Made by a program: the position numbers and the translations under genes
Assembly: GCA_013399305.1 (NCBI GenBank)
Contig: VXAI01000091.1
Span: 1,340,366 to 1,404,365 of the forward strand
Source: Rostratula benghalensis
Taxonomy: Eukaryota > Chordata > Aves > Charadriiformes > Rostratulidae
DNA: 64,000 nt
Reading direction: 5' to 3'
The notes under the pieces: model-generated
Seen by the model: only the letters and a program-made list of their open reading frames with translations
Database searches by the model: none
What the model was told of the DNA's origin: nothing
Shown: one piece after another, positions 51,601 to 62,695 of the stretch
Layout: every line of letters begins with the position of its first letter
How positions within the stretch are numbered: the first letter of the stretch is position 1

Positions 51601-53519
51601 AAATTTAGTTGTCACTTGTATTCCTTTCCCATCAAACACTCTGTATGTACCTACTCTTGCACTTATCCCACCAACGTTCTGAGTTTGTTGCAGCCCTGGC
51701 GTGAAGAGGTTGGCTGTTCAGTATAATAGATTCAAACTTTTAGCTCTTGAGGACACTGGCCAAAATAGCAGCTGTGACAACTTCAACTAAAACAGAAAAC
51801 CTCAGCAGAGCTAAGGAGAATGTCTTTTCCAATTTATGGAAGGCAGATGAGTTGATCAGCTGCCACACCATTATCAAAGTTTCATAAATCACAGTGGAAA
51901 CTCAAAGTTGGGTTTTGTGTTTCCTTTTGGGTTTTGTGGTGAATGGAAATATAAGCTTTTTGAAGTGCTACAATTCATTTTAATAGCACTGTAGATAGCA
52001 TGAAGGTAGAAAGGAATGCATACACCTTTTTTCTCTTGATTTCTTATTTTTATTTCTTTAAATTTTCCAGATAAGGTACTTCCTGATTCAACTTCAACTG
52101 TAAATACAACTTTAACTGTAGCTTTCCTTGTAGAGCGATGAAGACCTTCCTTTCTTACAATAAGTGTAAAAGACCAAAGATATTATGGAATAATTTGTAA
52201 GATAAATAACCACGTGGACTTGAAATACTGCATAATTATAATTTTTGAAGCTTTAGCTACAGAATTAATAAACACTTTATCTTATACTTTATCTTTTTAA
52301 TATTTTTAATGTTTAATTGTCCCTCAAAATTGTTAGATTGAGAATTAATACCTACATAAATTTAAGAATTATAAAATAGCACATATCTAATTTTTATTAT
52401 TATTCGTTCTGAACGGTTCTCTACAAAACATGTGATTCCAGTTGCATCACTTAAGATGAACCGGGGAACACACTTTCTTGTTTGAAAGAAAAACACACAC
52501 AAAATAAAGCTGTGAGTTGAGAGACAGGAAAATGTTATTTATAAAGGAATGTAGCGGGAGCTTGATTTGCTAAAGTCTATACTGGATGACCAAAGAAAGG
52601 AAGGTGACTCACAGTGCTTTTGCCCTTGCTTGATTCTGGATATAAGAACTGATTCAGAAGGTGTAGGAAGGACACAGACTTTCACTACATCCTGCTGCCA
52701 GTTGTTCTGAGTCTCTCTCAAGTATGTCAGGGGAATCATAAACTGTTGTCCTCTTCCTGCTAACCTCCTCACATTCTTCAGACAGTATCAGTGGTTTTAT
52801 CCTCGTATGTACTACAAAGAGTAAGTTGACAACGGGACCGGAACAGTGGCCCAGTCTCAGTCTAACCAAGAGATCCAGCTGAAGGCTGAGAAAAACATTT
52901 CTAAAACTTGATGGTTTTAGATGGTACTACTACTCAAGATAGTAATGGTGCTACACTCTCCCATGATGGACTGTAGCTGAGACACAATGTGAAAAGGCCG
53001 TGTATGTCCTGCATAATAGTTTCTGGTGTAATCTTCTTGCTGTTTGCAAATCTGATAATGAATAAATGACCTGTAAACCAGATTAACTGGCCAGTAAAAA
53101 AAAAGTTTTTACTGCTAGTCTGCATTGCTCTGATCAGTCAAGCAGAGCAAATTTTTCTCCTTATTACTAAATAAGAAAACTCTAACAATTTCACTGCCAT
53201 AAAATAATATGAGCCCCGTAGCATTTGTTCCGGTATAATTCAAAGATTGTCTTGTGAGAGTTGATTAACCTTTTTTCAACTTTGTCACCTAAACTCTCTG
53301 TACCTTCTTTTCTGAAGAAAAAATAATGATGATATTTTTATAACAAAAAGACAAAAATGTCAATCAAGCACCCAAGAGAACACATTAATTATATTAAACC
53401 TTAGAGAGTATCTTGATAAATAAACTCACTATCATTGTTAAAACATGATAAAATCTACCCACTCAGTCTAGAGTCTATTTGACTTGAAGGGGGGGTTATA
53501 AAAGGCTGTAATCAGTTGT

Positions 53520-53597
53520 GGGGGCTAGCTGGCAGAGGAGAGGGGAATTTCTGCTTTTGGGGACTAGCTGGCAGGGGAGAGGGGAATTTCTGCTTTC
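53520..53597 (+). repeat. 38/39-bp direct tandem duplication
   Basis: Two copies of a unit beginning GGGG(A)CTAGCTGGCAG and ending GGGGAATTTCTGCTTT lie at about 53520-53558 and 53559-53597. They differ at an inserted A, one G/A change and the final base. No third copy is visible. Confidence 0.93.
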
Positions 53598-56500
53598 ACA
53601 TAATCCCATACTTTTATATGTGGGATTTCCTAGTATGGGGGATCTGCTTCAGCACAAAACCACTGATGACCTGAAGGTTTCATGCAATGAGAACCCTTGC
53701 ACTTTAAAGGGGATGATTTAGTAGTGGTTGACATTAACCCTATTTCTATTAAGAGGGAAGGACTGGGAGAAAAATAGTGATGATATCTTGTGTTTTTATT
53801 GTTAGAAGGTGAGAGAACATCAAACTGCTAATATCTTGCAAGTTCCTGCCAATGGTAAGAGGCTATTCCACATAACTGCATTCATCCCATCTTTCCTCTG
53901 GATTGAGAAAACTTTCTTGTCTATCTCTTCTCTACTAGTCCATACTAATGCAAACATCCTTCACATCTTTCTTATTGCTGACATTTCTCTGCTGTTCAGG
54001 TCTTGTTTCCTCTTCCCATCATTTTCCCAACATTATATGAAATGTTAAATTTGTGAGGCAGAACTGTTTTGAGAAGCAGGAGATGCCGTGTTCTCTTCCT
54101 GATTGTATTTCTTCCCTTGCTGTAAGCAAGCTGTCTTACCTTCCTTCTTTCCTGAAACCCCACCCAAGTCCCTAAACTGAAGCTTCCAAGTTCACACTTG
54201 AAAAGATAAATGCTGTTCAAAACACTGGGTATACAGCAACGTCCATTTGCTTCTTTCAGCCAGCTGGACTAGGAAATCTACTGACTATATCTTCCTGCAG
54301 ACTGAGAGAAAAGGAGTATTGTCTTGAATGATGCTGAGTACATTGTGATACAGACTGAGTACATTAACATTTGTTGAAGCCTGCAATGAAATCCAGACTT
54401 ACAAAGTTTCTCAGTCTACATAGCAATTTACAAATTTACAAGACAAATCACTATATTTCTAATTACGTAAAGAAAAAAACCCTATAAGTTAGGGAATAGT
54501 TCTTGCTAACATACTGAAATCAGCCATGGGAGGCCAACTAATATCACAACACAAATAAGAAGATATTAACAAAAAAACCCAAACAAAACAAACAAAAAAA
54601 TGAATAAGTAAGGCATAGATAACCTTGAAAAAATATAGTAATCTGTTTTTTTGCCCTGAGATGTCAAAAAAACTAACACAGACCAAACAATTAAATTAAT
54701 ATGAATATGATCCTTTTCTCTCACTGTAACCACACCACAATAATTTTAGCCATATAGAATTTGCAAATGGTATCCAAGCTGTGCATGCCTCTAACCAAGC
54801 TGTTAAAAAGCTAAGTAGTTAGACTGGTTTGATATCCATCAAGAGAAATAAATATGCTCAGTTTATAGAAATACTGGTTTGCTTTGGGAATGGCTCTGCT
54901 TTAATCTTACATCCAACATTAATTTCCTATGATAAATGAAGTAGCAAAATCTGATTTCCTCAACATACATGTAGGTATCAGAAAGCAAACTTCTTTATTT
55001 GGTATGCATAAAGTTGTAGTAATCAGAACAGCCTTTGACTCTGTCCTACACATTTTCACTAACCCGCATCATCATCTGTAGAAATTGAGGTGAATATAGA
55101 AGTGAATGGAAGCAAGTCAGTAGGGATGGCTGGTTTTTATGGCCAGTTACATTTATCAGCATTAAAATCTAGAAAAAGGTAGAAAAAACATTGGAAATAT
55201 GTCGTGATTCCTTGGAATGAAATCTATACTCAGCTTTAATAAAGACATCAAAAATAGTTTTAAATTGCTAAATAAGTAAAGGAACGGGTTGAGATTGTTT
55301 TAATAATCCCTGCTCTCTGTGAGTTCCAGCAGTCAGAATACAGCCAAGAATACACAATACTGCCCGGAAAAGTTACAGAAGAGATTGTCAGGATGCTCAC
55401 GGGGGTTTACACAGCTCCCTTGCCATAAAGCAGGATCAGCTACAGTTGCCTCTCAGTCAACTGCTGATGGCTTTTCAGTGTTATGGATTAAGTGTGTTGC
55501 AAGACTGGAGACACCTGAAAGGCCCGCCAGGAGTCAGCGCACATCAGGGAGCAGAAGAGTTGTGTTTGCAGGACACAGCCCCACCGGGGTACCCCATACT
55601 TGGCCGGGCCTAGCACCAGCCTGCTCACTTCCCCTTTACGTTCTCACTGCCTTTTCCCAAAGACCACCTGGCAGTCATCTTGTACTGCCTGTAGGTTTGG
55701 GGGGAGGATTGGGCTTTGGGGTGCCTTTTTTATTTTCCTTTTTCAGGTTATTCTTGATAATCAAGAGCTGATTAAGCCCACACATATGAGTGTACCTGAT
55801 GAAGTGAAATTTCTCTAACACAGAAAATATATTTGGGAGTTGTTTCATAGGTATAATCCTCCTAGCAAAAAAGAAATGGGAGATCTTCATTGTCATTAAT
55901 GTTGCCATTAAAAAAACCTTTTTCAGTGGTCTCATAATTGTAATCAGACAATCTTCCTTTTAGCATTTGATTCAGCTGCAAAACAGAAGACAAGCCATTT
56001 TGTCTCTTACTTGAAGAGTTTGAGGCTCAGTCAAGTTTTGCTGAATTTGAACTGAAATAAATAGTACAGCTGGGCCTGACTTACCTTGATAAGCAGCTAT
56101 CCACCAGCTTAGCCTTTAACCACCAACTTCAGCTTTCCATGCTTTTCCTTCAAGAGTTCAAAGCCATGTTCAGAATAGGAAGTACCTTGCCTAGAACTCC
56201 AGGAACTTCTCTTGGACATGCTAAACCAGTGAATTAGCTATGACGAATTTTAGATCACATCCAGCGTATCCCTCATCCTATCTGATTTCATCTGTTTTGT
56301 ACTGCAGTTATTGATACACAGCAGATTGCAGTAAAGTAAACATGGTGTTTTCAATTTTATATTTTAACATTTAAAATCTGATCAGTATGCAGCACTACAA
56401 AAGGATTGTAGATGCTGATCTAATCCACCTACTTTTCTGGTGGCCAGATTTTCTGTAATAAAAATGCACATAATCCCTAGGATGACATACCAGTTTAAAG

Positions 56501-59500
56501 GACTTCTACTTTTCTTTTGTAAACTGACAGCAAATTGTCTTTCCTTACACACTGTGCTTATTTGTTAAAAAGATTTCCTTTGCCCTAAAGAAGCTAAAAC
56601 CAACGTGACCTTGAGTGTGATCAATTTAAATACAAAAACTACATCTCAAGATACAGCAGTTATTTCTCCTGGTAGGCTCCTGGTAGATATCCTTAAATAG
56701 CCATTGACTCTCTAGTTCTTTAACCTTGCAATTTGGATATATATTATAAAATGTTCAGATCTGAAAAAATACCTAGCTTGAATGCACAATGATTTCAGTG
56801 ATTTAAGTGCAATGTGAAGAACTGCACCTGTAAATGGCCAGTCCTATTCATTTATAGCTTCTTTATCTATACTTTTTATTAATGTACAGATTCTAAGTTT
56901 GTGAAAAAGCATGTACAAGTAAATTAATCATACAACTGTGTTTTAAAATTGCTTATGCAGTTAGTTGCTTTGAGGCCATTAGAAAAGCAGGTCCTTTTAC
57001 TTGCATGTTCCATATGAGCAATCCAAGATGTATTAGGAAAAAGCTGCAAACAATTCTGCCTGTCAGTTATTCCAGACTTAAATTTTGAACTACTGAGCTG
57101 TCCCAAGCTAGGGATTCGGCTGAGAGGAAAGGCTTATAGGGCTAAAAAACCAACAGAGACTATTAGGTGGGATATTTATTTATTTATTATGAACTGCTTC
57201 AAAACAATTCTTAAAAAGATTGTTTCTATTTAAATGAATTCTCATATTTGTTTTCCCGATTTTCCACCATTTTCTGCTTAAAGGGTTTTGCAAAAACCTT
57301 GCAGCTACTAATGTAGTAAGTCCATGATATCTCCGTGAAGAAGAGAAAAATTATTCCCATGTGGTTTAGACTGATTCAGCACTGCTTGCATTAGTGACAG
57401 GTTTCATCTTGATCCTTTTCTTTTCTGGTAGTAGAGATTGCTCATGTGTATAACCTGTTTACAAAAGAGTTTATGTCAAGAGACTGATACAAAGTAGACA
57501 CAAACGATCTTAACAGCCTCAAGAATAAAAAAGGAATTTAATGTGCAACAAAGACACAATGAGGCACAGAAAAGAACCAAAACATTTGTGTAGAAAAAGG
57601 TACAACTTTGGTATTAAAATCACCAACATCCCAAAATTCAGAACTACACAAGGAGTTACCAATATATATATGCACAGCAGAAACAAACTTTTGAAATGAA
57701 GTAATTTTGATACTTATGTTGGGGGAGATGTTTTTATTTTTGGTAGTAAAAATGTCATCTTCACCATGTCATAAAATGAAATATGTATTTCAGTTGCAAT
57801 TATTGTGAATACCAGATTTATCAGGAGATTTCTGCTGAATGCCTATTTTTCTCACGGCAAGATTTACCAGTAGCAAGGGGACTGAGGAATTAGTGAGGGG
57901 GGGGTAGTAGTTTTCTCATAGCACTGTGTAGTTTTGCAAAATCTCCATAATACATGATGACCAAGAAAGCTACACAGCTCCTCTCAGTTACTGCTGCAAC
58001 TTCATCCAGCCTAGATGTGGCTTCGGTACAACACTAACATTACGAGAAAACAAGACCAGGACATTTCAGCTGCTACAGCCCATTTATCAGAATGCTTTTG
58101 CTCCTCCCACAGTTGGACTTTGGAGTATTTACTAACCTGTTACTAGGGGAAATTAAAAGCTGGATCTCCGTCCAGTAGCTGAATCTACTTACTCCTAAGC
58201 TATTTGGATCGGTAGACCCCTTAATAAATGAAGAGGTGGCAAGAAGCAAGGGTAAGTGAATTTCCCTGTAGGGCTCCTTCACTGCTCCTTGCTGGGGAAA
58301 GCAAGGATATTCACTTTCCCTGTAAAGTCATCAGGTATCAGATTTGCTGGTTTCCAAGGAGTACCTCATTGTGCCTATGGATTCTTCTCAAGTTTGGGGC
58401 AGAAGCATTCTCTACATTTCCCGATAAATCTGTGCCACTGTGCAATGAAGTATTTAGATTCGTGGGGCCAGAAAAGGGAAACACAAGCATACCCATGAGT
58501 AGTTCATGACTTCTACCTAAAGGGCAAGGCACAGGGAGATGAGAATCCTAAATTTTCATCCTTGTTCCATAATTATTTCCTGATTTTGCTGCCTTACATA
58601 CAGCTGCAACTGGGCAAACAGTCCATGAAGCAGGATACTAACCCCAGATTCACAGCTGAAGCCTCTCCCATTTGGCAGTCAGCTCAAAAGTTTGCTCTCT
58701 TTTTCTCAGGGCCCTACAACATTCTTATCTAAGCTGTCCGTAGCTTTCCTCTTCATCTGTTTTTGTACTGCTTCTAGCGCTTCTTTGTTCGTTCCCACAC
58801 AGGCAAACAGGCACAGTAGATCCAATGAATTCTTTGTGCATTGAGTATACTGTGCACATCAGTACAGTACATGACTGGTAGGTCTGGCATGTCTGGGAAA
58901 TATTGAACTGCCTGTGCATGCAATCCAACATGTCTGGGATTTCCATGCTGGCTATGTTCACAAGTCCTGGAAAAATACCTACATATTTTTCATAGACCAG
59001 TTCATTTTTCCACATGAAGGGATTAATACACTGTCATCAGTTCACTTTTCATCTTTTGATAAACTAAGCTTATTGAATTCAAGTCTCTGATCATGTATTG
59101 TATTGTACAGCCTCCACTCTGAAATCACTTTTGTGATTCCTTTCTGCACAACCTCGGGTTTGTGAACACTGTTTTAAAAATACAGCCGCAGGAACTGTAC
59201 GCCTCATTCGAAAAGCAATCTCAGCGATGCTATACATAGAAGGTAAAACCCCTTCATGTGCCTCGTCAGTAAAAGACATGACCAAAAGGCAGTGTTTCCA
59301 GTTCGTAGGAAACGATATGTTTTTACAAACTGCTCTCATCCAAATCACAGTGGTTTTTTTGGTGGAAACTTCTGGTGAATCAAAAGTACTCTGACCCCTG
59401 CAGGTGTTTTGGCAAACTGACATGAGCGGGCAGCGGCTGAGGGAAGAACCTGCATTTTCGAGGAAACAAAACAAACCTTGTAGCTTGCTGTGTTGCTACA

Positions 59501-61545
59501 CCCGGCTGTATCGTCCGTTTGTCATAAAACTCAAGAGTCTGAGTGCTTGTCTAATATGACCTTCAGGGTGCTTTCCTGATTTACTGCCTCCCAGAATACA
59601 GGAACATGCAATGGTTTTAGGTTGCTCTAAAACATACGTGTTGTGTTTATTTATACCAAAACACAGTGCCTTTAATGAGATTGGTTTGTCGTTTACTTTC
59701 CAAATCTATTAAAAGTGAAGCACAGTATCCGTTCAAATGCTGATGCCCTGTAGATGGCTGCTTCTCATCCATTTGTTGTTGAGATATGTCAGCTGAATGG
59801 CCCTAATCCATGTAATGTATGCTGCATTGATAGTGTTTTATCACAATAATGACGTATCACTGGAAAACAGATCAATGCCTTGCAAACTACTGGGGCTAAT
59901 TAAAACATTTGCAGCTCTTGAAAAACAACCATCTACAGTTCAGTTTCAGTTCTGAATGGATCAGAACACAGTCAGCTATTTTGACATAATAAAAACATCC
60001 TTATTTTTAATAGGAGACAAGTATGGGAAATGCCTTCTTTTAGACAAATATGGAAATGCTTTATTTTTCAGCATCATGTTACAAGGCTGTAATGTTTCCA
60101 TTAGTAATGGGCCCAGGCTGATAATAGGGAACCTTTGCTCCAGTAGGCATTTAGGCTGGAGGGAACTACAGTGCTTTTTAAAACACCCCAAAAAGGTAGG
60201 CTATTGCAGACAAAGCTCTACACTATAGTTTCTTCTGTTACTGGTAGCAACTTGTCCTTTGGCTTGCCAATGGGGAGTTTTGCCCTTACACAGCAGCTCC
60301 TCTGCTAACACGAGAACTGGTTCTTTCTGGTAAAGCAGATGCTTGAGTGGGACTGGAGAAACTGCAGAAGCCCAATCTCGGCACTCTCCATAATAACCTA
60401 TATTAAGTTTCCAGAACCTCTCTCCTACAATTTCCCACATGGCTGGCACCAGTAAGCGCAACCCAAGACTTTCCAGGCTCAGCACCCTGCAGCTGACAAA
60501 ACCCCACCTGCCGAGCGAATGACTTCATCCGCTTACTCGGCACAGCTCCGGGCATTTCTGACAGCCCAGTGACTACTACCTTGCTCCCGGACCCGCCTTC
60601 GCACCCCGGGCAGGGCGCGACATGGTACCAACCGGATCGTGCTCTCCCGTTTATACCGCGAGGCCGCCCTTGTGAAGGCAACGACCTGCCGTTTCCTTCC
60701 CCCGGCGGTTACAGAGCACGGACCAGCAACGCCGCTCATTTTATTTCCCCTCCAGTCGCTCCTCCTCCGTCCCGGCTCGGGGCGGGCAGCTGCCTTCAGC
60801 CGCGCTGCGCCAGACCGAGCGGGGCGTCGGGCGCTGCCGCCTGCCGGTCCTCCCGCCCCGCCGGGCAGCCCAGGGATCTGGTCCCCGCCGCCGGGCCCAG
60901 CGCGGCAGCGCCGCCGCAACCGCACCTCCCGCCGCCTTCCCCAGGCCGTGGCTGCCGGCCCCGCTCCCCGCCTCTCCCGCGGCACGCTGGCCGGCTCCGG
61001 GCAGTGGCGGCGGCCGCTCGGCAGGGAAATCAGCCGTTAGCGGCGGACGGCTCTCATCCGTGCGCCAGCGAAGACGCCCTGGCTGGCCCGGGGGCGGGTG
61101 TGGGTGCCGAGGTCCACGGGCGAGCAGCGGCACCGCCGCTTGTTTACGAGCGGCCCGGGACAGCGCTCCGCCACCGCTAGAGCCGTTAGAGCGGGGGCAG
61201 CGGCTGTTAGGGGTAACAGCAGCGCAGCCTTCTCCTTCCCGCCCCCAGCGGAGCGGGTCGGTCGCGGCTCCGCACCCGCCGGGCACCTGGGCGCCATCGG
61301 GGACCCGGCTGTGGGTATGGAGCGGGCGGCTGAGAAGGCGCCGAGCCGTTCCCCGTCCCGCATCCCCGCGCCCCTCGGTGTGTGTGTGTAGAGGCAGGCG
61401 GAGGACGAGGAGGAGGATCCCGCCACCAGGGATGCGAGGCCCCTTCCGCGACTCTCCCCGTCGTAGCCCTTCGCAGGGCCTTCTCCCTCCCCGCCCCCGG
61501 TGTCCCCCGGAGGTAGAGGTGTCCGCCTCCCCCGTCCCCGGGGTC

Positions 61546-61550
<5 letters not shown>

Positions 61551-61576
<26 letters not shown>
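61551..61576 (+). repeat. (CCG)n trinucleotide repeat upstream of CRIM1
   Basis: An uninterrupted CCG tract of 26 bases, about 8.7 units, in the CpG island about 650 bases before the CRIM1 ATG. It probably lies upstream of the main start site. Such tracts vary in length and are prone to sequencing error. Confidence 0.95.
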
Positions 61577-61738
61577 TCGCTCCACACCGCGCTCGGAGCC
61601 CCGAGCGGGGGAGGGGAGGGGAAAGGATGGGATGGGAGGGGCGAGAGGGAGGCGGCAGCGGTGGCCGCCGTGGGGCCCAGGCTTGCTCCTCGCCTCCACT
61701 GCGTCTCTCCCCAGCCCCAGGATCTGGGGCTGCGGGAA

Positions 61739-61765
61739 GGGGGGGGGGGGAGGGGAGGAGGGCTG
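61739..61765 (+). repeat. G12 run with neighbouring G-tracts (G-quadruplex candidate)
   Basis: Twelve consecutive G at 61739-61750 are followed by GGGG, GG and GGG blocks separated by single A or A-containing spacers. Four or more G-tracts within 30 bases fit a G-quadruplex on the + strand just before the CCAAT pair. The run length may be unreliable in an assembly. Confidence 0.7.
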
Positions 61766-61783
61766 GACCAGCCCCGGGTGGTG

Positions 61784-61858
61784 TCCAATGAGGAGGCGCG
61801 AACAGGCAGTCGGGGTGGGGCGACGGCGATCACCGCCCAATGGGGGAAGGGCGGAGGG
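61784..61858 (+). promoter_or_regulatory. CRIM1: Likely CRIM1 core-promoter block: two CCAAT boxes and GC boxes
   Basis: CCAAT occurs at 61785-61789 (in TGTCCAATGAGG) and at 61837-61841 (in CCGCCCAATGGG), 52 bases apart on the same strand, fitting paired NF-Y sites. GC-rich Sp/KLF-type sites lie beside them (GGGGTGGGGC near 61812-61821, AAGGGCGGAGG near 61848-61858). No TATA box was seen. The transcription start is inferred to lie shortly downstream, perhaps 61880-62000. From 61843 to the start codon there is no ATG, which suits a 5' leader. The start site itself is not visible from sequence. Confidence 0.6.
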
Positions 61859-62222
61859 CGCACTCGGAGCGGGGCGAGTCGCAGGCAGGAGGCGAGTGGG
61901 GACTCGGGCAGCGAGCGGGGCAGAGCCAGCCGTCGCCGTCTCGCCCGGGGGCTCGCTCGTAGCGCGATCCGGCAGCCGAGGGACATACGGACTGACGGAC
62001 GCCGCTTCCCGGACGGGGAAGCGGGCGGAGCCGCTGCCGCCGCCCGGAGGAGAAGTTTGGCTGAAGCGGCCGCCGCCGCCACTGAGAGGAAACTTTCCTC
62101 GGGGGGCCGGAGGCGGGGGCGGGAAGGAGCTGCGGCACGCTCGGGTCCGCCGGCCGGTAAGGGGGGCTTCTGAGAGGTTCCCCCTTTCCTCCCCCGGCCC
62201 AGGCCGGGCTGCGGCGGCCGGG

Positions 62223-62574
62223 ATGTACCTGGCAGCGGTCTCGGCGGGGAGGAGACGGCCGGGCGGAGAGGGCGGCTGGCACCTGGCGGCGGCGGGGTGG
62301 CTGTTGCTGCTGGCCCTGCTGTTGGGCGAGTCGGGGACGCGGGCTCTGGTCTGCTTACCCTGCGACGAGTCGAAATGCGAAGAGCCGAAGAGCTGCCCCG
62401 GCAGCATCGTGCTGGGGATCTGCGGCTGCTGTTTCATGTGCGCCCGGCAGCGCAACGAGAGCTGTGGGGGAGTCTACGGGCTGCACGGAGCTTGCGACCG
62501 GGGCTTGCGCTGTGTCATTCGGCCGCCGCTCAACGGGGACTCCATCACCGAGTACGAAGTGGGCGTCTGTGAAG
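62223..62574 (+). CDS. CRIM1: CRIM1 coding exon 1 (signal peptide and IGFBP-like domain), partial gene
   Basis: CRIM1 is a type I membrane protein with an N-terminal IGFBP-like domain and, further downstream, von Willebrand factor C-type repeats; in the literature it binds BMPs and VEGF-A and tunes their delivery. This exon encodes 117 residues plus one base. Residues 19-35 form a Leu/Ala-rich hydrophobic signal-peptide core after an Arg-rich stretch (10-12). The mature part starts near Thr39-Arg40-Ala41. Twelve cysteines (44, 47, 52, 58, 67, 69, 70, 73, 81, 91, 97, 116) match the IGFBP N-terminal domain, including a GxCGCC motif at 65-70; Asn78-Glu-Ser is an N-glycosylation sequon. I recognise the family from ALVCLPCDESKCEEP and CDRGLRCVIRPPLNGDS. 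The ATG has G at -3 and is the first ATG after position 61842. The frame stays open past 62574, but GAAG^GTGAGA there is a consensus donor and gives a phase-1 intron. All later exons lie outside the window. Confidence 0.96.
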
Positions 62575-62580
62575 GTGAGA
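62575..62580 (+). promoter_or_regulatory. CRIM1: CRIM1 exon 1 splice donor
   Basis: The sequence GAAG^GTGAGA closely matches the vertebrate donor consensus. Splicing here leaves the single base G of the next codon, consistent with an acidic residue (Asp, GAY) following Val-Cys-Glu as in known CRIM1 proteins. Reading through adds only a few residues before a stop, which supports a real exon end. Confidence 0.93.
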
Positions 62581-62639
62581 GGCAGTGAAACATCGTCCAT
62601 TTGGCCAGCTATCCCCTGGGGTAGGGGTACCGGCTTGGT

Positions 62640-62695
62640 GGCGTGGAGGGAAGGAAGGCGCACCGGCGCCGGTGCGCCCTCCTTCCCTCCACGCC
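62640..62695. repeat. Near-perfect 56-bp palindrome (28-bp arms, no spacer)
   Basis: The left arm 62640-62667 and right arm 62668-62695 are reverse complements at 27 of 28 positions; the one mismatch is an A/C pair at 62657/62678. The centre is CCGGCGCCGG. It begins 65 bases after the CRIM1 exon 1 donor, in intron 1. As RNA it would fold into a very stable GC-rich hairpin. It could be genuine or a fold-back artefact of library preparation or assembly. Confidence 0.9.

Larger units (their letters stand above)
44747..60529. other. Gene-poor intergenic sequence up to the CRIM1 CpG island
   Basis: Contains (AAAC)n at 45561-45586, a palindrome at 45824-45841, (GGAGA)n at 48585-48682 and a duplication at 53520-53597. 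The longest desert frame (55319-55771 +) opens with GTG, has no internal Met and shows no domain. A 127-codon minus frame at 59091-59474 opens with TTG and is likewise unrecognised. No gene supported. Confidence 0.72.

Noticed and set aside
59091..59474. A 127-codon minus-strand frame with several cysteines
   Set aside because: It begins with TTG, shows no domain and lies in AT-rich intergenic DNA without splice or promoter context.
61037..62455. A 472-codon minus-strand frame, and other long frames on both strands in the CRIM1 island
   Set aside because: They arise because GC-rich sequence lacks stop codons. Composition is Pro/Ala/Arg/Gly with no domain, and they overlap the well-supported CRIM1 exon in antisense.
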